Assembly (NCBI GenBank): GCA_026874595.1
Contig: CM049306.1
Coordinates: 13,041,019-13,105,018, forward strand
Length of the DNA stretch: 64,000 bases
DNA from: Sipunculus nudus
Lineage: Eukaryota; Annelida; Sipuncula; Golfingiida; Sipunculidae
Reading direction: 5' to 3'
Shown here one piece after another: positions 45,730-60,300 of the stretch. The notes below the pieces were generated by a model. It was not told the DNA's origin and made no database searches. It saw nothing but the letters and a program-made list of their open reading frames with translations. The translations under genes were made by a program, and so were the position numbers. Numbering within the stretch: the first letter of the stretch is position 1; each line of letters opens with the position of its first letter.

Positions 45730-47525
45730 GATATATTTGTTTGGCTGAATGCATGGAGACTATAATGTTATTGACTGTAAAAACTAGGACGTTTTAAAGT
45801 ATGTCTGAGCGGCAGCTTGCCACCTAAACTGAAGTCGTCGCAGGCGTTATCAGTTTATTTTAAAAAGGCCCGTTAGCCATGTTTTGTTTGCCATGCATAT
45901 GTGCCCGGCCTGGCATTGAGTTATTAACCAAATGTTGTATACGGTAACTTGATGCGCAAATAATTTGTTACCTATTTTATCCGCCTAACGGATAATCATA
46001 GTTGCGCAAATATATGTTGTGAACAGGAGATCTCTGAACTTTTGGTCTTTGAATTAGTGCCAATCCGTAAACTGCCAGTCCTTCTTTTGTCCAACAACCA
46101 AATTTTATCCTGGATTTTTTTATTTTTTTTTATTAACAACAGTTCGCAAATGTTAACCAAACTGTTCAAATATGTCCGATATATGACAAATGACATTACC
46201 CTGCAGGGGTCTGCCCGTTTTGGTGAAAATTATATAATTAAGCGTAACTTTACAAGATCTGCCAATTATTATCTGAAATATGAAAATCTCACTTAATGCG
46301 ATCGAGTGTTTAGACCCGGAAGCTCATGGTGATTTAATGTTTTAAATGACCAAAAACCAGGTATTGGTTAGCAGAACGAATTTTCTTTTTTTTTATCTTA
46401 CTGGTGAGAGTTTGTGCTGCCATAGATCTATAGATTAAAGTCATTATATAGTTAAATTAAGCTAGCGTGCAGGTCTACGTAACCTTCTGGGACCACGAGA
46501 CAGATATAGGGGACATTCACTAGTGGTATATGGGGTGATCCAATAGTGGAATATCCTGTAAAGGAAGTCAAACTTCGCGTCAGTGCATGTCGAGCAATTG
46601 GGTGAAAAATTCGTACATTTCTGTGTAATGAAGTTTGACTGATCCCCTCATTGCTCCTACCATTTCCTATAAGACTGGTAATCCAGCGTCTGTCCTCACC
46701 TGCAATGCATTTCTTTCGTCTCTACATCTCTTTTAATATGCCATTCAATGGCTGTTGGCAAATAGTATTTAGAATGACCCACCGACCATTAATTCGCTTT
46801 CCTATAGTGGACAGGGCATTGGAAATGAATAGAAAACTATATAGACCCATATTCATTCTTGACACTTAAGATTTAACATAAAAGTATTATTATTGAAATA
46901 AATATTCTTTTATTTAAGTAAGCTCTGTGTAAAAATATTGTTTATATAGAAGCGTTTTTTAGTATATTTATCCACAAGTACTTTAAAACTGGTATCTATC
47001 ACAACTATTCGAAATGACAATTGCCACAGATGTTGCCACATTTCAAGACTATACCTTGTTTGATTGCGCAGGAAAACAGTTTTCTGTCAATACTCATGCA
47101 GCACCAACAGTCAAGGTACTACGTGACTGCCAGTGGTGCACATATATTTTTACCAAAATTAGAGATATTCATCAGGGATGTACATCCTTTAGCGTGCCGC
47201 AAGGGAATGCGGATATACCTGGATTCGAATATACCTTTCAGCGAACAGGTAGGCCTATGAATGTAACGACTAAATCTAAAGCAGTTTATATAAATGATCG
47301 AATTCATGCTCTTTTCTTATTAAAAATTTAATTTTAAAAGGGTAGAGTGCCAGATTTATCTTCACAGGGTTCAGATTTTAAAATATCCTCACCGTTACAG
47401 GTGGACACCTAGTCCTACACCCCACACACCAAATAGACACATATTAGATTGTAGCATCTATAGCTGCTGCAAATTCACCTTTTGATTAACACACCCCTGC
47501 GTACACAACACACTGAATAAAAGAT
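45730..47525. other. HASPIN-CCT7 intergenic stretch, no confident gene
   Basis: The open frame of 105 codons on + at 47014-47331 is not recognisable and has no supporting splice or family evidence. Nothing else coding is seen. Confidence 0.5.
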
Positions 47526-47529
47526 AACA

Positions 47530-48375
47530 AGAGCACTGCAAATGGTGCATAATACGCCCGTTGCATATTTTCTGACCTCATCAAATACGCGTGAATTTGC
47601 GGAGAATGTAATTCAGGTGAGAAACTGTATTGGTTAATACTCATAATGAGTTATATGAAAATCCATTAGCATTTTGGTAAGTCAGGGTGCAGCTACCGAA
47701 GTGACGTGACCTCTGACCTCATTAAACATGCATGGCTTTTGCCGGAAATAGAAATTAGGTGAGCTATTATATTGATTAACATTTCTGTTGATTTTTATCC
47801 AAATCCATTATATTCTTTGTACGTTATCGCGGCGACACCACGAATTGGCCTGTACAAAGCAGCCTGGTGAGCTCTGACCTCATTAAATATGCATGAATTT
47901 TGCTGAGGATTAATTTGAGGTGAGAAACTTTATTGGTAAATATGTATGAGTTTCATGAAAATCCATTAGACTTTTGGTAAGTCACCACGGTGCTTCTAAA
48001 GTGCGGTGACCTCTGACCTCATTTAATATGCGTGGAATTTGCTGGAAATCTAACTTAGGCGAGATATTTTATTGATGAACATTTCTTTTGAGTTTTATCA
48101 AAATCCATCATAGTCCTCGTAAGTTATCGCGGCGACACCACAAAGTAGCTTAGTGACCTCTGACCTTATTGAATATGCGAGGAGGATTTTGCCCATAATC
48201 GAACATGGGCGAGACAATCGATTGGTAAGTAGTTATTGCGAGTTTCGTGAAAATCCATCAAAGCCCCGGAAAGTTGTCGCGGCGACACTGAAAGTTAACG
48301 GATGGACGGAGAGACGGCACGACGGTGGGTATACCATAATACGTGTCCCGTCATAGACGGCCGTAAAAAAGTGGT
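47530..48375 (-). repeat. Repeat family D with ~140-160-bp tandem core, inverted relative to 10224
   Basis: CTCTGACCTCATTAAATATG-type anchors occur near 47570, 47710, 47872, 48010 and 48158. The right end, GGGTATACCATAATACGTGT then CCCGTCATAGACGG, is the complement of the start of the 10224 copy. The left end has a small hairpin GCAC...GTGC near 47533-47548. Confidence 0.65.
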
Positions 48376-48379
48376 TTAT

Positions 48380-51093
48380 CGATCATCAGTCGAGCTAATC
48401 TATTGCTTCTTAGCCATGATATTCAAAGACAGGTCACAGTTACACAATTTGAGAATACAGGTCACATTTAAACAATTTGAGAATACAGGTCACATTTATA
48501 CAATTCGCTGATATAATTTCTACCTTGTGGCGCCCCTCCAAGTGGCCCAGCTTGCACGTAACCAGACACTGGATTCGCCGGTGCCAATGAATGCACAACC
48601 CTGCTGACAATGCATGCTTCGCAGGCCAACAGTAGATAATTGAGACTGGGGGAATATTACACTCACCTTGGGTATTAGATGTGTATAGATTTAGTACACC
48701 ATGGGACAAATAATGACATGGTGGTGCCAAGCGCATTTTCTTCTTCATTAACGCACTCAAGTTCTGTCTCAGTCAAATACGGTAAGGGTATCGCATAGCA
48801 TCATGTATAATCAGCAAACACATGCTTCACGGAAATTTCAGTTTCAGGACTTTTTACAGGACCTATTATTAAGTCAACTTAGGCGTTAATCAAAAAAGTT
48901 ATATTGCAGTGGTTTACCTAAACTTATTTCCGAACTTCCATGGGCCACATAAAACAAATTTATCTCTTTACTTGGGTCTACACATAATGGGCTACAAACG
49001 CTGCTGGCATTCTAAACGTAATTACGCTCTTTACACAGCGCTTTACCTATAGGGCTACTACTTATATCGTAAGGCGCTGTTTGTTATGACCTCGTATCCT
49101 GAATTGCAACACCAGAGGGGAGCACTGTATTTTTGTCCAATCAGATGAGACCTTGTGCTGGAAGACAAAGCCAAGCGAGGAATACACAGAGCCTTTCTTT
49201 TTGAGTGACAGCTCATTCCTCAGCGTAACCGTCTGAACAGGCCACAGGCTCACAGAGAATTGCCCCTGACGTGGTTTGCTTAGGGCCTTGGGCACATAGG
49301 ATGCTCGGCCGGTGAGCTGTAATTCAAACGAAACGTAACAACAAAGGCTGCGTGCTCATCTCGCTTGCTGGTTTCAGTTCTGCAGACAACAGATACATGG
49401 CTACGCTAACACAGTCATAATGTCATAATCGAATCGGTCGATGATGCGAGAATGCAGAGGGAGCAATTTAAATTTGACCGGAAACTCAATAAGCGGCGCT
49501 TGAAGCGCAGCAATGGGCGGAGCCAGGATGCCTGTCGAGTGTTTGTTTATTGGCATCTAATTAGCTGCTTGTCACATCATACGCACGTTTATTTCAGTGG
49601 AAAACGAACCGCCATCTGGTGTCTAAATATATGATAAACGGTCAAAGCTGGCAGCGTGATAATCGGTTGCTTCTTTAGAAGCGCAAGATTTCCGCTGCCT
49701 CGGGAGAGTAAAACGTAATAAATAACTGTAAATTACCGTCTCACCGATACGGTTCTCTGTTGCACCGGATATATAAACATCTCAGCTGTCGCAGGCCATG
49801 AATTTTAGCAAGCTGGGGATAAATTTACACCGAGAAAGAACGCTAAAACGCCACAGTGAACCCCGCGAGTGGCATTTTGTGACACTTGAGCGAACGTTGG
49901 ACATTTTTTTCATGGCTTTACTCTTGGTTTTTTCTAACAATATTTAGAACCGTATACTGGAATCAGAACTTTTATGTATCTTTATATTGGGAAAGTAGCC
50001 TGGCGGGCGTGTATTCAACAATTTTGTTAGAGAACTTCCTCTTGATGACGAATAGACATTTTAAGAACCGTGTAGACTACACTGTAGACAGCCCATGTTG
50101 AGAATCGACTGGTACTGACGTACAACTGCCGTGGTCACAAGCTTACATTCCTTATACATCATCCATCTGAATCTTGGCATTGACAACCTACACATTCTTG
50201 AACCTATTTTTTAATGATGCGGACACCTTTCTGTAATAGCGTTTTTTTTCCAGGTGGTTATGATGTTGAATTGGATGCCGTCCAACTTCTGCGTTTAGAA
50301 TCCAGGCAGCTTAAACAACAATGCATGGCTTCACATTAGAAAGCATTGCTGTTCAAAAGAATGACCAGAGATCTCACAGAATCAGTTGAAAGATACACGC
50401 TGGGCAATTCCACGCAGCGAAAACCGTTCCCCCTACCCCAAATCTGAACTCCCAGGAAAAGAAAACCATGGAGATACATGCCATGGTGTGTTGATTCGCC
50501 TGTCCACTTAAACTTGCCAAGTATTGACTCAAATGGTTGTCTTCAGTATATTTGAGTCAGCTTTATAATTGACTCACGCGGATTTAACGCACCATAACAC
50601 ATAATTCTGGCTGAACCAGACTTCTACAAAGACAAGTCCTACCCGTAAGACAAACAGCAGTAAAACACACAGTGACAGCAAATATAACCATATATTTTAA
50701 AATATAAAAACAAACAATGCATACATAGCCATGGGCACAGACAAACATATATTAAGAGTCCCTCAACTGTTTCATTCACAAATATGACTTAAACTGAAAA
50801 ATTCCAGTTATTGAATATTAAAGGGATGACAGACTTTCTACACTAAAAAATTATTTAACATTCCTTCCTTGGGTTAGCAAAGACAAGGCACATGTTCCAC
50901 TGTTCTATTTTCATAACATTTAAAGGCACCCATTACATAGGTGAATAAAAGGTATAAAAAAAATAAACCTATAAAACTAAGTGAAAATTTGCAGTGTCTA
51001 TTAATGTAGATTAAGGTAATTACCTGAAAATGAATGAATGCATGAGGAGAGCTTGGTGTTACAAATATAGTTTAATCAATTAGAATCAGAGAT
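48380..51093. other. Intergenic sequence, no gene seen
   Basis: No recognisable protein, RNA or mobile-element signature. AATTTGAGAATACAGGTCACAT-like phrases repeat twice near 48445-48500. Confidence 0.5.
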
Positions 51094-51301
51094 TCAGCTG
51101 TGTTGCTCAAAAAATGAACAAGATGTGATAATATCATGTGCACTATGGTATTCAAGCAGTTCTCTGCTAAATGAACGGAATTCTCTGACACAAGTTTTGT
51201 GGTCTTTACTGGTACTTGTGTACTTCTTATTGCGCAGCTTGTCAGTGAGGTAGTTTATCCACAAGACATTAGTGTATGCATGGAACGGCTCCCAGTTGTT
51301 C
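51094..51301 (-). CDS. HASPIN: HASPIN last coding exon
   Basis: NNWEPFHAYTNVLWINYLTD through LLEYHSAHDIITSCSFFEQH and S, then TGA at complement 51094-51096. Aligns with the YSNVLWLHYLTDK and CQHSLF ends of human haspin. Acceptor TTATTTCAG. I see no clear poly(A) hexamer in the following 400 bp. Confidence 0.96.
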
Positions 51302-54300
51302 CTGAAATAATAAAACAAATACTCGGATCTATATTCCAGCTGAACCTTGTGCAAGTTGATCTTGAATCATATCATATCAGATATTAATTACACTTATATG
51401 TAATCTAACAGGACGTTCACTCCAGAACCATTTGACTAAGGCTATCATTAGTAAAATCAGAGATTTACAGTTGCAAGTGAATTACCTACGATTTATTAAG
51501 ATCTGAAGAAAATAATGACATTTTTACCCATTTTCTTCCTTCATAAGGCGATAAACTTCAAACTGGTAGTCTCCCTCTCCGGCAAACAGGGTTGGGTCTG
51601 TTGACAAGTCACAGAACACAACGCAACCATCTGTAAACAAAGCAGCGGTTGGCAGCACATGAATATGTTATACCAGGATTTACACCAGTGATCCCTAAAC
51701 CTTAGAGAGAAATACTATATCTGTAACAAACAGGGAAACTGTGACATGATATCTAGAAGAAACATTGACGAGTCAAGCATTCTGCACTAACCAAGTACCA
51801 TTCATGCCAGTGACCTGTGATAAAATGAATGCATTTTCCTCTCAAAATGTAAATATGTAATAAAGTATCTAACTGTACTCTCCCTAAGTAGTGATACACA
51901 TATATCACTGTATAATGTGTATATATGATATAACATGTATCTCACAATGAGATATTTTTATTTTCATTCAGCCTGCTGAGATGGTATTTCTGGCTGGCAG
52001 TAATTGGTGTCTCCAGCAAGGGGACATTGTGTAACATCCTATCCTATTCTTTAATCAACCATGCCACACTATGAAAGAATACATGGTAACCCAGGAATTA
52101 CAATGTATGAGAACACCTCATGATGAAGAGTGAGAACAGTAAATGATCACATATAGCTGCCTGGAATGGTGGTTATCCCACTTGAGGTAGTGGGGGTGGG
52201 CTCACCATATATTTGTTTGTTCTTATTGGACTCCATAGTGAGAAGACAGGAAATGATGATGTCCCAACTGTTCAAATACTGAATTTTAAATCAAAATGGT
52301 TCCTCTGGACAATTTAAAATCTCTCTAACATTATACAGAATTGTTGCCACAACAATGTTTGTAAAGCCAATTTAATGGAAGAATGAAATTCAGCAAAATA
52401 CTTGTTAACCAATTGCCCCATGATTGCAGTTCTGATTAAACCTTTAAATAAAGGCTTGATGTGAAGTGAACCACTTTGTTCCATCATGCAAAACTTCACA
52501 TGTGATACCATTATTGTATTTGTCATGAATAAAGATTCCATACAAATGCTGTTTTCGAATTTTAGCCCGCAATACCTGAACCTACAAAAACCCTTCAGAT
52601 AGTTAGGGGGTTAACATACTTATTCTGTCAACAGACATAGTATTATGATAATCAGCCAAATTGTTTTGTATGACATTTTGAAATTTTGAGTGCAAACACT
52701 GAAGATCAAAGGGGCAAAAAACCCTGTTTCACTTGTTACATGATTATCAATTTCATAAATGCATTACCTTTTTTTAACCTTGACAAAGTGAAGTCGATGA
52801 TTGTGACCAGAATGCCTCGTGTTTCAAGGCGGAGTTCTTTGCCATCAATAAGGTAGCGGACATATTTCTGTTTGGTGTTTCGGACTAGCACATTGCCCCA
52901 GTGAAGATCCCTGTGTTCAAAGTTGAGCGCTTGTTCAGCGACTGCTAGCGAGCACGCCACCTGCTGCAGCACTGACCGAGATTTTATTATGTCTGTGAAC
53001 TGTGGAGTAAAAATCGCAAAACATAAGATACAGATGGCAAACACAGTGGATACATCCAAATATGGACCTCACTGGGACTGGTTTTGTCCATAATAGGGAG
53101 GTGCCTGTATTAGAGAGGTTCCTTCTTCTCACAGGACTGCCAGAGGTGTCCGTAGAAGAAAGGGGCCTGTAGGGAGAGGTTTCTTCCAGCACCTTGTATT
53201 ATTCACATATCTAAGTATTCATGATGAAGAAATTTTTCAGAAAGGAACACAAAAAGTCTGAAATTTTAACAAAAGCAATTACCATATTAATGTTGATAAA
53301 ATCCAGACCTTTAAATACCTTGTAACATGACATGCCAGAAATTTATGTAAACTGAAAATGCAGCTTCCTGTCAGTAAATCAAATTTGTTATCATTTATAT
53401 GTTAGAATTAAGGAGATAAGTTCTTGACTGAAGTATGTACTATGAGTTTATAATGGATGAAAATAGTATTTATACCATTATCCTTAACTCACAGACTTAC
53501 TTATAACATTCCTAATCCAACTGATTTTGTTAAATACATAGAGCAGGAATACAAGTTAACAAATGATAAAGAATGAAAAATAGACAAAGTTTTATCACCT
53601 GTACACTCTCAAGATCATAACCACTGTCTTCAAACTCAAAGATAATGTAGAGCTGTCCCACAGGAAACATATCTATAAAGAGAGCACAAAACTGAAAACA
53701 CAGTGATACAGTGATAACGATATATTTAGTGACAAAAACCTGCTCATCCAAAATTTGTTTTTTTTTTTTAAATTTATAAATCAAAAACAGGTAACCAAAC
53801 ATTTCCCCTTTTAATCAAACATGACAGATAAATACTATTAACGATACATGCACACATACTGGTAAATGGCAAAAGAAAAAGATTAAATGATGTAAATCTT
53901 ATCTCTCTACTTGCATTATTACTCTTTCTTTGTTCATTTCATTGCTCAGTATGTCTTTATCTTACAAAATTCCTCATAATTAAGAGTTCTCTGTAATATG
54001 CACAGGGGCGCTCTGAGCCATTGGGCCACCAGGCACTTTCAATGCTGGGCTGATGATAAATATTGATGCCCATTGGCTGATGCTGAGAACAAAATATGCA
54101 AGTTGGACACCAGTTGGCTGATGGTGTAAAATATGGGCTGGTTTTCACTCATACTTAAAGGGTCTTTTGTTCACCCAAGTCTGTGTATGAATATGCAAGA
54201 CTGGCTTAATGAATAATGTGAATTATCTCCAGTTTCTTTGAAACACTGGAATTTTTACAAAGGGGGGGGGGGGGGGGCAATCCTGTTCCTTATTTGAGTG

Positions 54301-57300
54301 ATGATATAAAGTCATCCAAGTTCATACAGAATATCACAAATTCAAAATATATTGTATTTAAACATAAATTGCTATATCACTATATCATGGTCAGTCATTC
54401 CGATATTGCATATCATGATATCAATTTCACATATTAATATTTTTCTATATTTTGTCAAACACGACTAAAACAAGATTTATTTATATATACCAGAAAACAC
54501 AATTATTCCTGTATGTTAATATAACATAAAAAGAATGTCAAACAGGACTGATATTGATTTATATATATATATATATTAATATATATATATACAGTAAAAC
54601 CTCACAATGACAACCACCAGTGGAACCTCGATGATATGGTCCAATATTCGAGGTGGTCGTCTAAGCAAGGTCTTATATAGAGTACGAAAGAGAATTGACC
54701 TATCCACCACAGCCAAATGCTCCGCCTTTTCAACTAATTATTATAATGAGCCCCCAAAACGCTCAGGACTACACATATGGACTTCCATGGCCAAGGTAGT
54801 GAGAGCTGATTATAACATAATAATGACGTCATAAAGGGCGATGGCGCATGACGTCCTATTGACTGACGTCATCAACTGGTATCACCTGACCATTGTTTAC
54901 CATATCGCAGTCATATATGAACTGTGTTGCAATATATATTGGATTATTTGTCCAGTACAAATTATGTTCCAGGTAAGACATTATTATTCACTCGGTAGTC
55001 AGAGGAATCGCTCCCGCAACCTATAGCCTAGAAACTTTATACTGTCTCCTTCGTATAATAAAATATCCCGGACAAAACATGCCAACATGGGTACTGGTAG
55101 TATTTACAGACTACACGTGTTCTGTTTGACAGAGCTCTGTCAAGTTATGCAAAATTTTGTTTTTGTCAGATGATTGATGCTTTACAATGTTTAAGGTCAC
55201 CTGATTGGTTGCTCCTTAGTCCCATGCTTATGTTTATATATTGAATGAATATGCGATTAAGGTCGCATAGAGTTCATGAATAGGTCAATTGGCACCCGTC
55301 AAAAGTGGCTGTTGTTTTGAGGTTATCACTAAACTGAGGTGGTTGTTAGACGAGGCTTTACTGTATATACCAGAAAACACACCTGTACATTGACACAATG
55401 AAAAAACTGCAATACATGCCACAATACGATACCACATATCACAATATATTACAATACAAAAACCATAGGCAATACCAAGCCATATACTCCATCCATCTTT
55501 ATCTAAAAAATACATTGGATCCTGAGATGTCCAGATGTGAGGGATTGCAGACCATGGTAACTAGACAATTAACTACCTGGTCTGTCATTTTCTGAGCCCC
55601 TCTTCTCATTGTAAGCATCCCACTGGTCCAGAAGCTGTGGTGGGTAGCATCCTTTCACCAAGGAAACACTGAAGTAGAACAGCACAAACTTATCAAGATT
55701 TTCTTTAGCCTGAACAACTCTCAAATACTGTGTGCTTACATCATGTTATAATGGCACAAGGATTCACTGGGTAAGAAGTACTATTTTTATTTTTTGACAT
55801 TATGCTACACTGTAGTGTACCACCCAATTACAGCATCAGTCAGTTTTAACTGGGGTCAAGGTGGGTTATGTAAACATATGTTTGTTTGCAGGATAATTAA
55901 ATTATAATTATTATGGTTACAGGCTATCAGGGAGAATATATGCACTTTTGGTATTGACCCAGATGCTCTTGTGGATGGCACTGGATACAGAATATTTTTT
56001 TTGTATTTTTCAGTGCACAGTAATTTTGATCTGTACAATGCATATGCACATCAAACTGCATTTTATGATTTTCTGGCAAAACTTTTCATCTGAGTCACAT
56101 GATTTACCAGGTACTTACTCTTTCACCTGTACAAAATTTGGTGTTGAATAATTTTCTGTGTGCTTCAGGGCACTCAGCTCCCTAGATCAAAAAGAGAAGA
56201 ATATCATAAAGATATACACAAAAATACACAGATAAAGCACATAGTTTCTGGTGTTAAGAGCACAAAAACATCACTAAAATATGCAGGATATTATGTTATT
56301 GTCCTCAGGAGTAACTCAAAGAAAAGCTTGAATGTAAGATGATATATTAAAATAATATAAGCCATTTATGCAAATTAAGCAAATTTATTAATCTTATTCA
56401 ATCTTAATTTATTCAACCTGTCTGAAACTATGCAATGCTGCATTTGTGTTATATTATCATTGATTTTTATTTCCTGCCAGCAGCTAACTCTGAAAAACAT
56501 TCCATGACTTTTCCCTGACTATAACCTGACTTTCAGTTGGTTTCAAGGATATATCATCATGCAAATTTTGAATTTAGTCTCAAAAACGTCATTTTCTTGC
56601 AAACCTAACGCAAAATTTTGATCATGGGAAAAATGTATGGAACACCAGAATTATACATCAGATCCTGCTTTTTTATATTACTGCTAAGAAAGAGAATTGG
56701 TCCATCATTAATTGTTGGTGACATATGTTGTCCGTCCATTAGAGCCCTGCGCGGACTGGAATTTAGAGCCCGCCCCTGCCCCACAAAACAAACTTTCAGC
56801 CTACTGCCGCTGAAAGTATCCATACTCTGCATCAACAACCTTAGACTTTTGTACAAAAATTTAAAGGAAACAAGATTAAACCTGCAAACTGACCACATTT
56901 TTATTAGAGATGCCAAACTCTTTCAACCTGATAACTAACTGTGATCGCCAAAGCCATGAAAAATTCCCTGACTATTCCCTGACCTCCAAAAATATCAAAG
57001 AACTCCCTGACTTTTTATGAACATCCCTGACTTTGATGTCATCCCTGACCGCTGGCAACCCTGTAATTTTTCCTGTCACAAAATTATCAGTACAATTATC
57101 ACATTTTAATATTCATGACATGTGCAACAGCTTAGTTATACAGGTAATCACGCAAATGTTTTCACCAAGAAAAATGTCAGGCAGTTAAGTGCTGGAAACA
57201 TGGCAACTGTCTACCAACACTTGCTTAGGTTTCCACATCTCAAAGACTACCGAAAATCACTAATACTAAGGTATTTTCTTTACATACCTTGATACAAAAA

Positions 57301-60300
57301 TTTCAGGTAAAATTTCTTTACATACCTTGATATAACAATCTCTGGTAGAATTTCTTCGAAAGTTTTCTGAGGCTCATCATTGACAGGAAAATCACCTTCA
57401 ATTGGAATGATCTGAAAAAAAACCCACATTTGAAGTAATCCCATTTAAAACAAATCAGAAAAGTAAATCTGAAAACCAATGTGTATACATGCATAAAACA
57501 ATGCTTCAAAAGCAAGTGTAAGTATATGTGTATATTTGTAAATGCATGAACTGGCAGTAATGTATAGTGGTACAGTAAATCTTGCAGATCTTCCCCAAAA
57601 AGGATTAGGGACAGAGACAATTTTGCCAGGAATCTCTCAGTTCATGCAGACCTTATCAGTAAAATGCTCTTGTAGCAATCTTCATCTATATACACTCCTA
57701 AATATGCATCAATGCAGAAAATCATTTGAGCATTCTATAGGTATTTGTGCACACAGGTTTTAAGCTGAACAGTGTCAGAAAAGAGATTAGTGCCACAATG
57801 AGGCTCACCTTAAGTGCTACAGAATCCCCGTTACGGTTTGACCTGAACACCTCCCCGTATACACCTTCACCGATCTTAACACATACCTGCATCAAACTGA
57901 AATGTAAAGTAGACAAACATATTTAATACTTTAGGTTTCAGATTGAGGAAATTCATCATATCAATTTCTGTCTGTTTTAACAGTTACAAACAGTAAATTC
58001 ATAACGATGCTGTTTCTGTTTGATTGAAAAGGGGTACCATGAAAATTTACATGTAATGCACAGTAAGAAGCCAGCTTGACCCAGTTGTGGCTCTGTAGTA
58101 TATACAGAGCCACAGGCCTCTGCCTTCATTTATCAAACGGACAGCATGCATAGAACTGTTCTGCGTACTTCCAACGCTGTGCACTGGGTGCCTGTCAGAG
58201 TGACTGGAGCACTGGTTGCATACATGTATGTATTACATTTCAGCTGGGTGTGCCTGGAGGTTAGCAGTGATGATGTAACACATGCACACTGCTGACTTAC
58301 AAATTTCACAGCCTCACTTGGACAAGCACCCAACACAGAAGAACTCAGAACAAGTGCTGTGCAGACCGTTATATGCACTCAAACTGCTAGATAAACTAGA
58401 TGACCAGAGGTCGAGCGCTTTCTGGAAGTTGAAAAGACAGACAGACAGACAATACAAATTGTCGGTTTTCCATCAATTGAGTGACTTTCAGAACAGTTCC
58501 TGAGGAACTGTGGCTGTAGAATGACATACATGACATAAAAGAATATGAAAGCAGACAATGCTGATAACAACTGACAAAGGGACAGACATACTGACACAAT
58601 TGAGATAACAGATGTCTAGATTATCATATATAAGTATATAGAAAAAAAAATCAGTTATAGTTTGTGCAGATAAGGTTCACAATTTTTGAGGTATGGACAA
58701 AAAATATATTGCAGTGGTTCGAGTGCAGCGCCCCCTTGCAGCCATATCCAGAAAATAAAAAATCTGTTTCGAGATATAGTGTAAGAAATAAGATGTACAA
58801 GGTTCAAAAGGATTCCTTTAAAACTGTGACCTGTAGAATCGTATATGTCGACACAAGAAACAGTGAGCAGGTGAATTTGAGGAGAAATGACAAAAGACAG
58901 ACATGCTGACAGAGTGACACAAGATAGAGACCAGATGACTTACTCAGGTTATGGAGAAGACCCAGAAAAAGAAAATAAGCTATAGTTTCTGTAATTGAGG
59001 TTCATAGTTTTAGAGATATGGCCAAAAACATTATATGTTTGGGAGTTCCAGTGCAGCGCCCCCTAGCAGCCATATCCAGAAAATGAAAAATTGGTTTCTT
59101 GATATTTGTATAAGACATAAGATATATTAGTTTCAAAATGATTCCTGCATACTTGTGGACTCTAGGCTATCACTTAGCGATAAATCTCGTTTGACGAGAT
59201 ATTGTATGAAATATTACAAAACTTGAATTTATAATCAAATAACACTACTTATATGCTACCTGATGCAAAAAACTAGACCTCTGTAGCTTTAAAATTGACG
59301 AAGTTAGAAAAATAAGACCCCTTAATTTCGAATATCATGACTTTCCCCCCAAAATGTGTAAACCATTTTACAGCAATTTTGCTGCAGCTACAAACCAAAA
59401 GGAAAGCCTTGGAATGGTGATTAAAATGAGCTACATATGAAGTAGATAAAACAAATAGTGACAACGATATGAAGAATAAACCTTTCTGCAAACTTTTGAT
59501 GATCTTGACCTTGACCTTTGTCCGATATTTACTAAAATCAATAGGCTTTGAGACTGTTGGTTTTCTATCAACTGTGCAAGTTTGAAAGCAATCGCTGCAA
59601 AACTGTGCATTTACGAGTGGAGATAGACAAACAAACAATTAAACAGACATACAGAACTGAGCAACATGCTTGTCGAAATCGAAGATTTCCGGCAAAGCAC
59701 TGAAGGCAGAGGCCTGTGGCTCTGTATATATTATAGAGCCACAACTGGTTCCCAAAGCCATAAACCTGATGTTTGCAAATCTTGGATGTATTAATTCTTT
59801 AACAATTTGAAAGTTTTAATGAGATCTTCAAGGATTTAGTTTGATGATTATTAAAATGATTATTATTTCATTAGCAGAAATGGGGCATTAGCTGAAGATG
59901 GGACCATTTATAAATCATACACACATACATTTTTGAGACAGCCATTTTACTAAACAGCTGCAGCTGTCTCTATTGTTAACAGTATCTTTTTTTAACTCTA
60001 AAAACATCAAAGGACTTCAATGCTTTGGAGAAATGGAGACAGTGTTATACCAAAGATCTTTAAAGGGCTCCAAATTATCAGTTAATTTGTACACACAAAG
60101 CTTGAAGGACAGGTAGACACCTTGTTAAAATATTAAATGCACTACATTAAGAAAAATAAGAAATGGTTCTTACTCATTTGTAAATACTCAGATATATTTA
60201 TCTAATTTAATATTTAGAGACACTCTTATATAGTTAACCTGTCAGGAATAGCTTCTTGGAATGACCAGGCCTGCTCCTGCTGACACTGCTGTAGTATCTT

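Noticed and set aside
47014..47331. 105-codon open frame as a novel gene
   Set aside because: Not recognisable; a GTAGGC donor-like site follows, but there is no partner exon I can support. Transcript data would decide.
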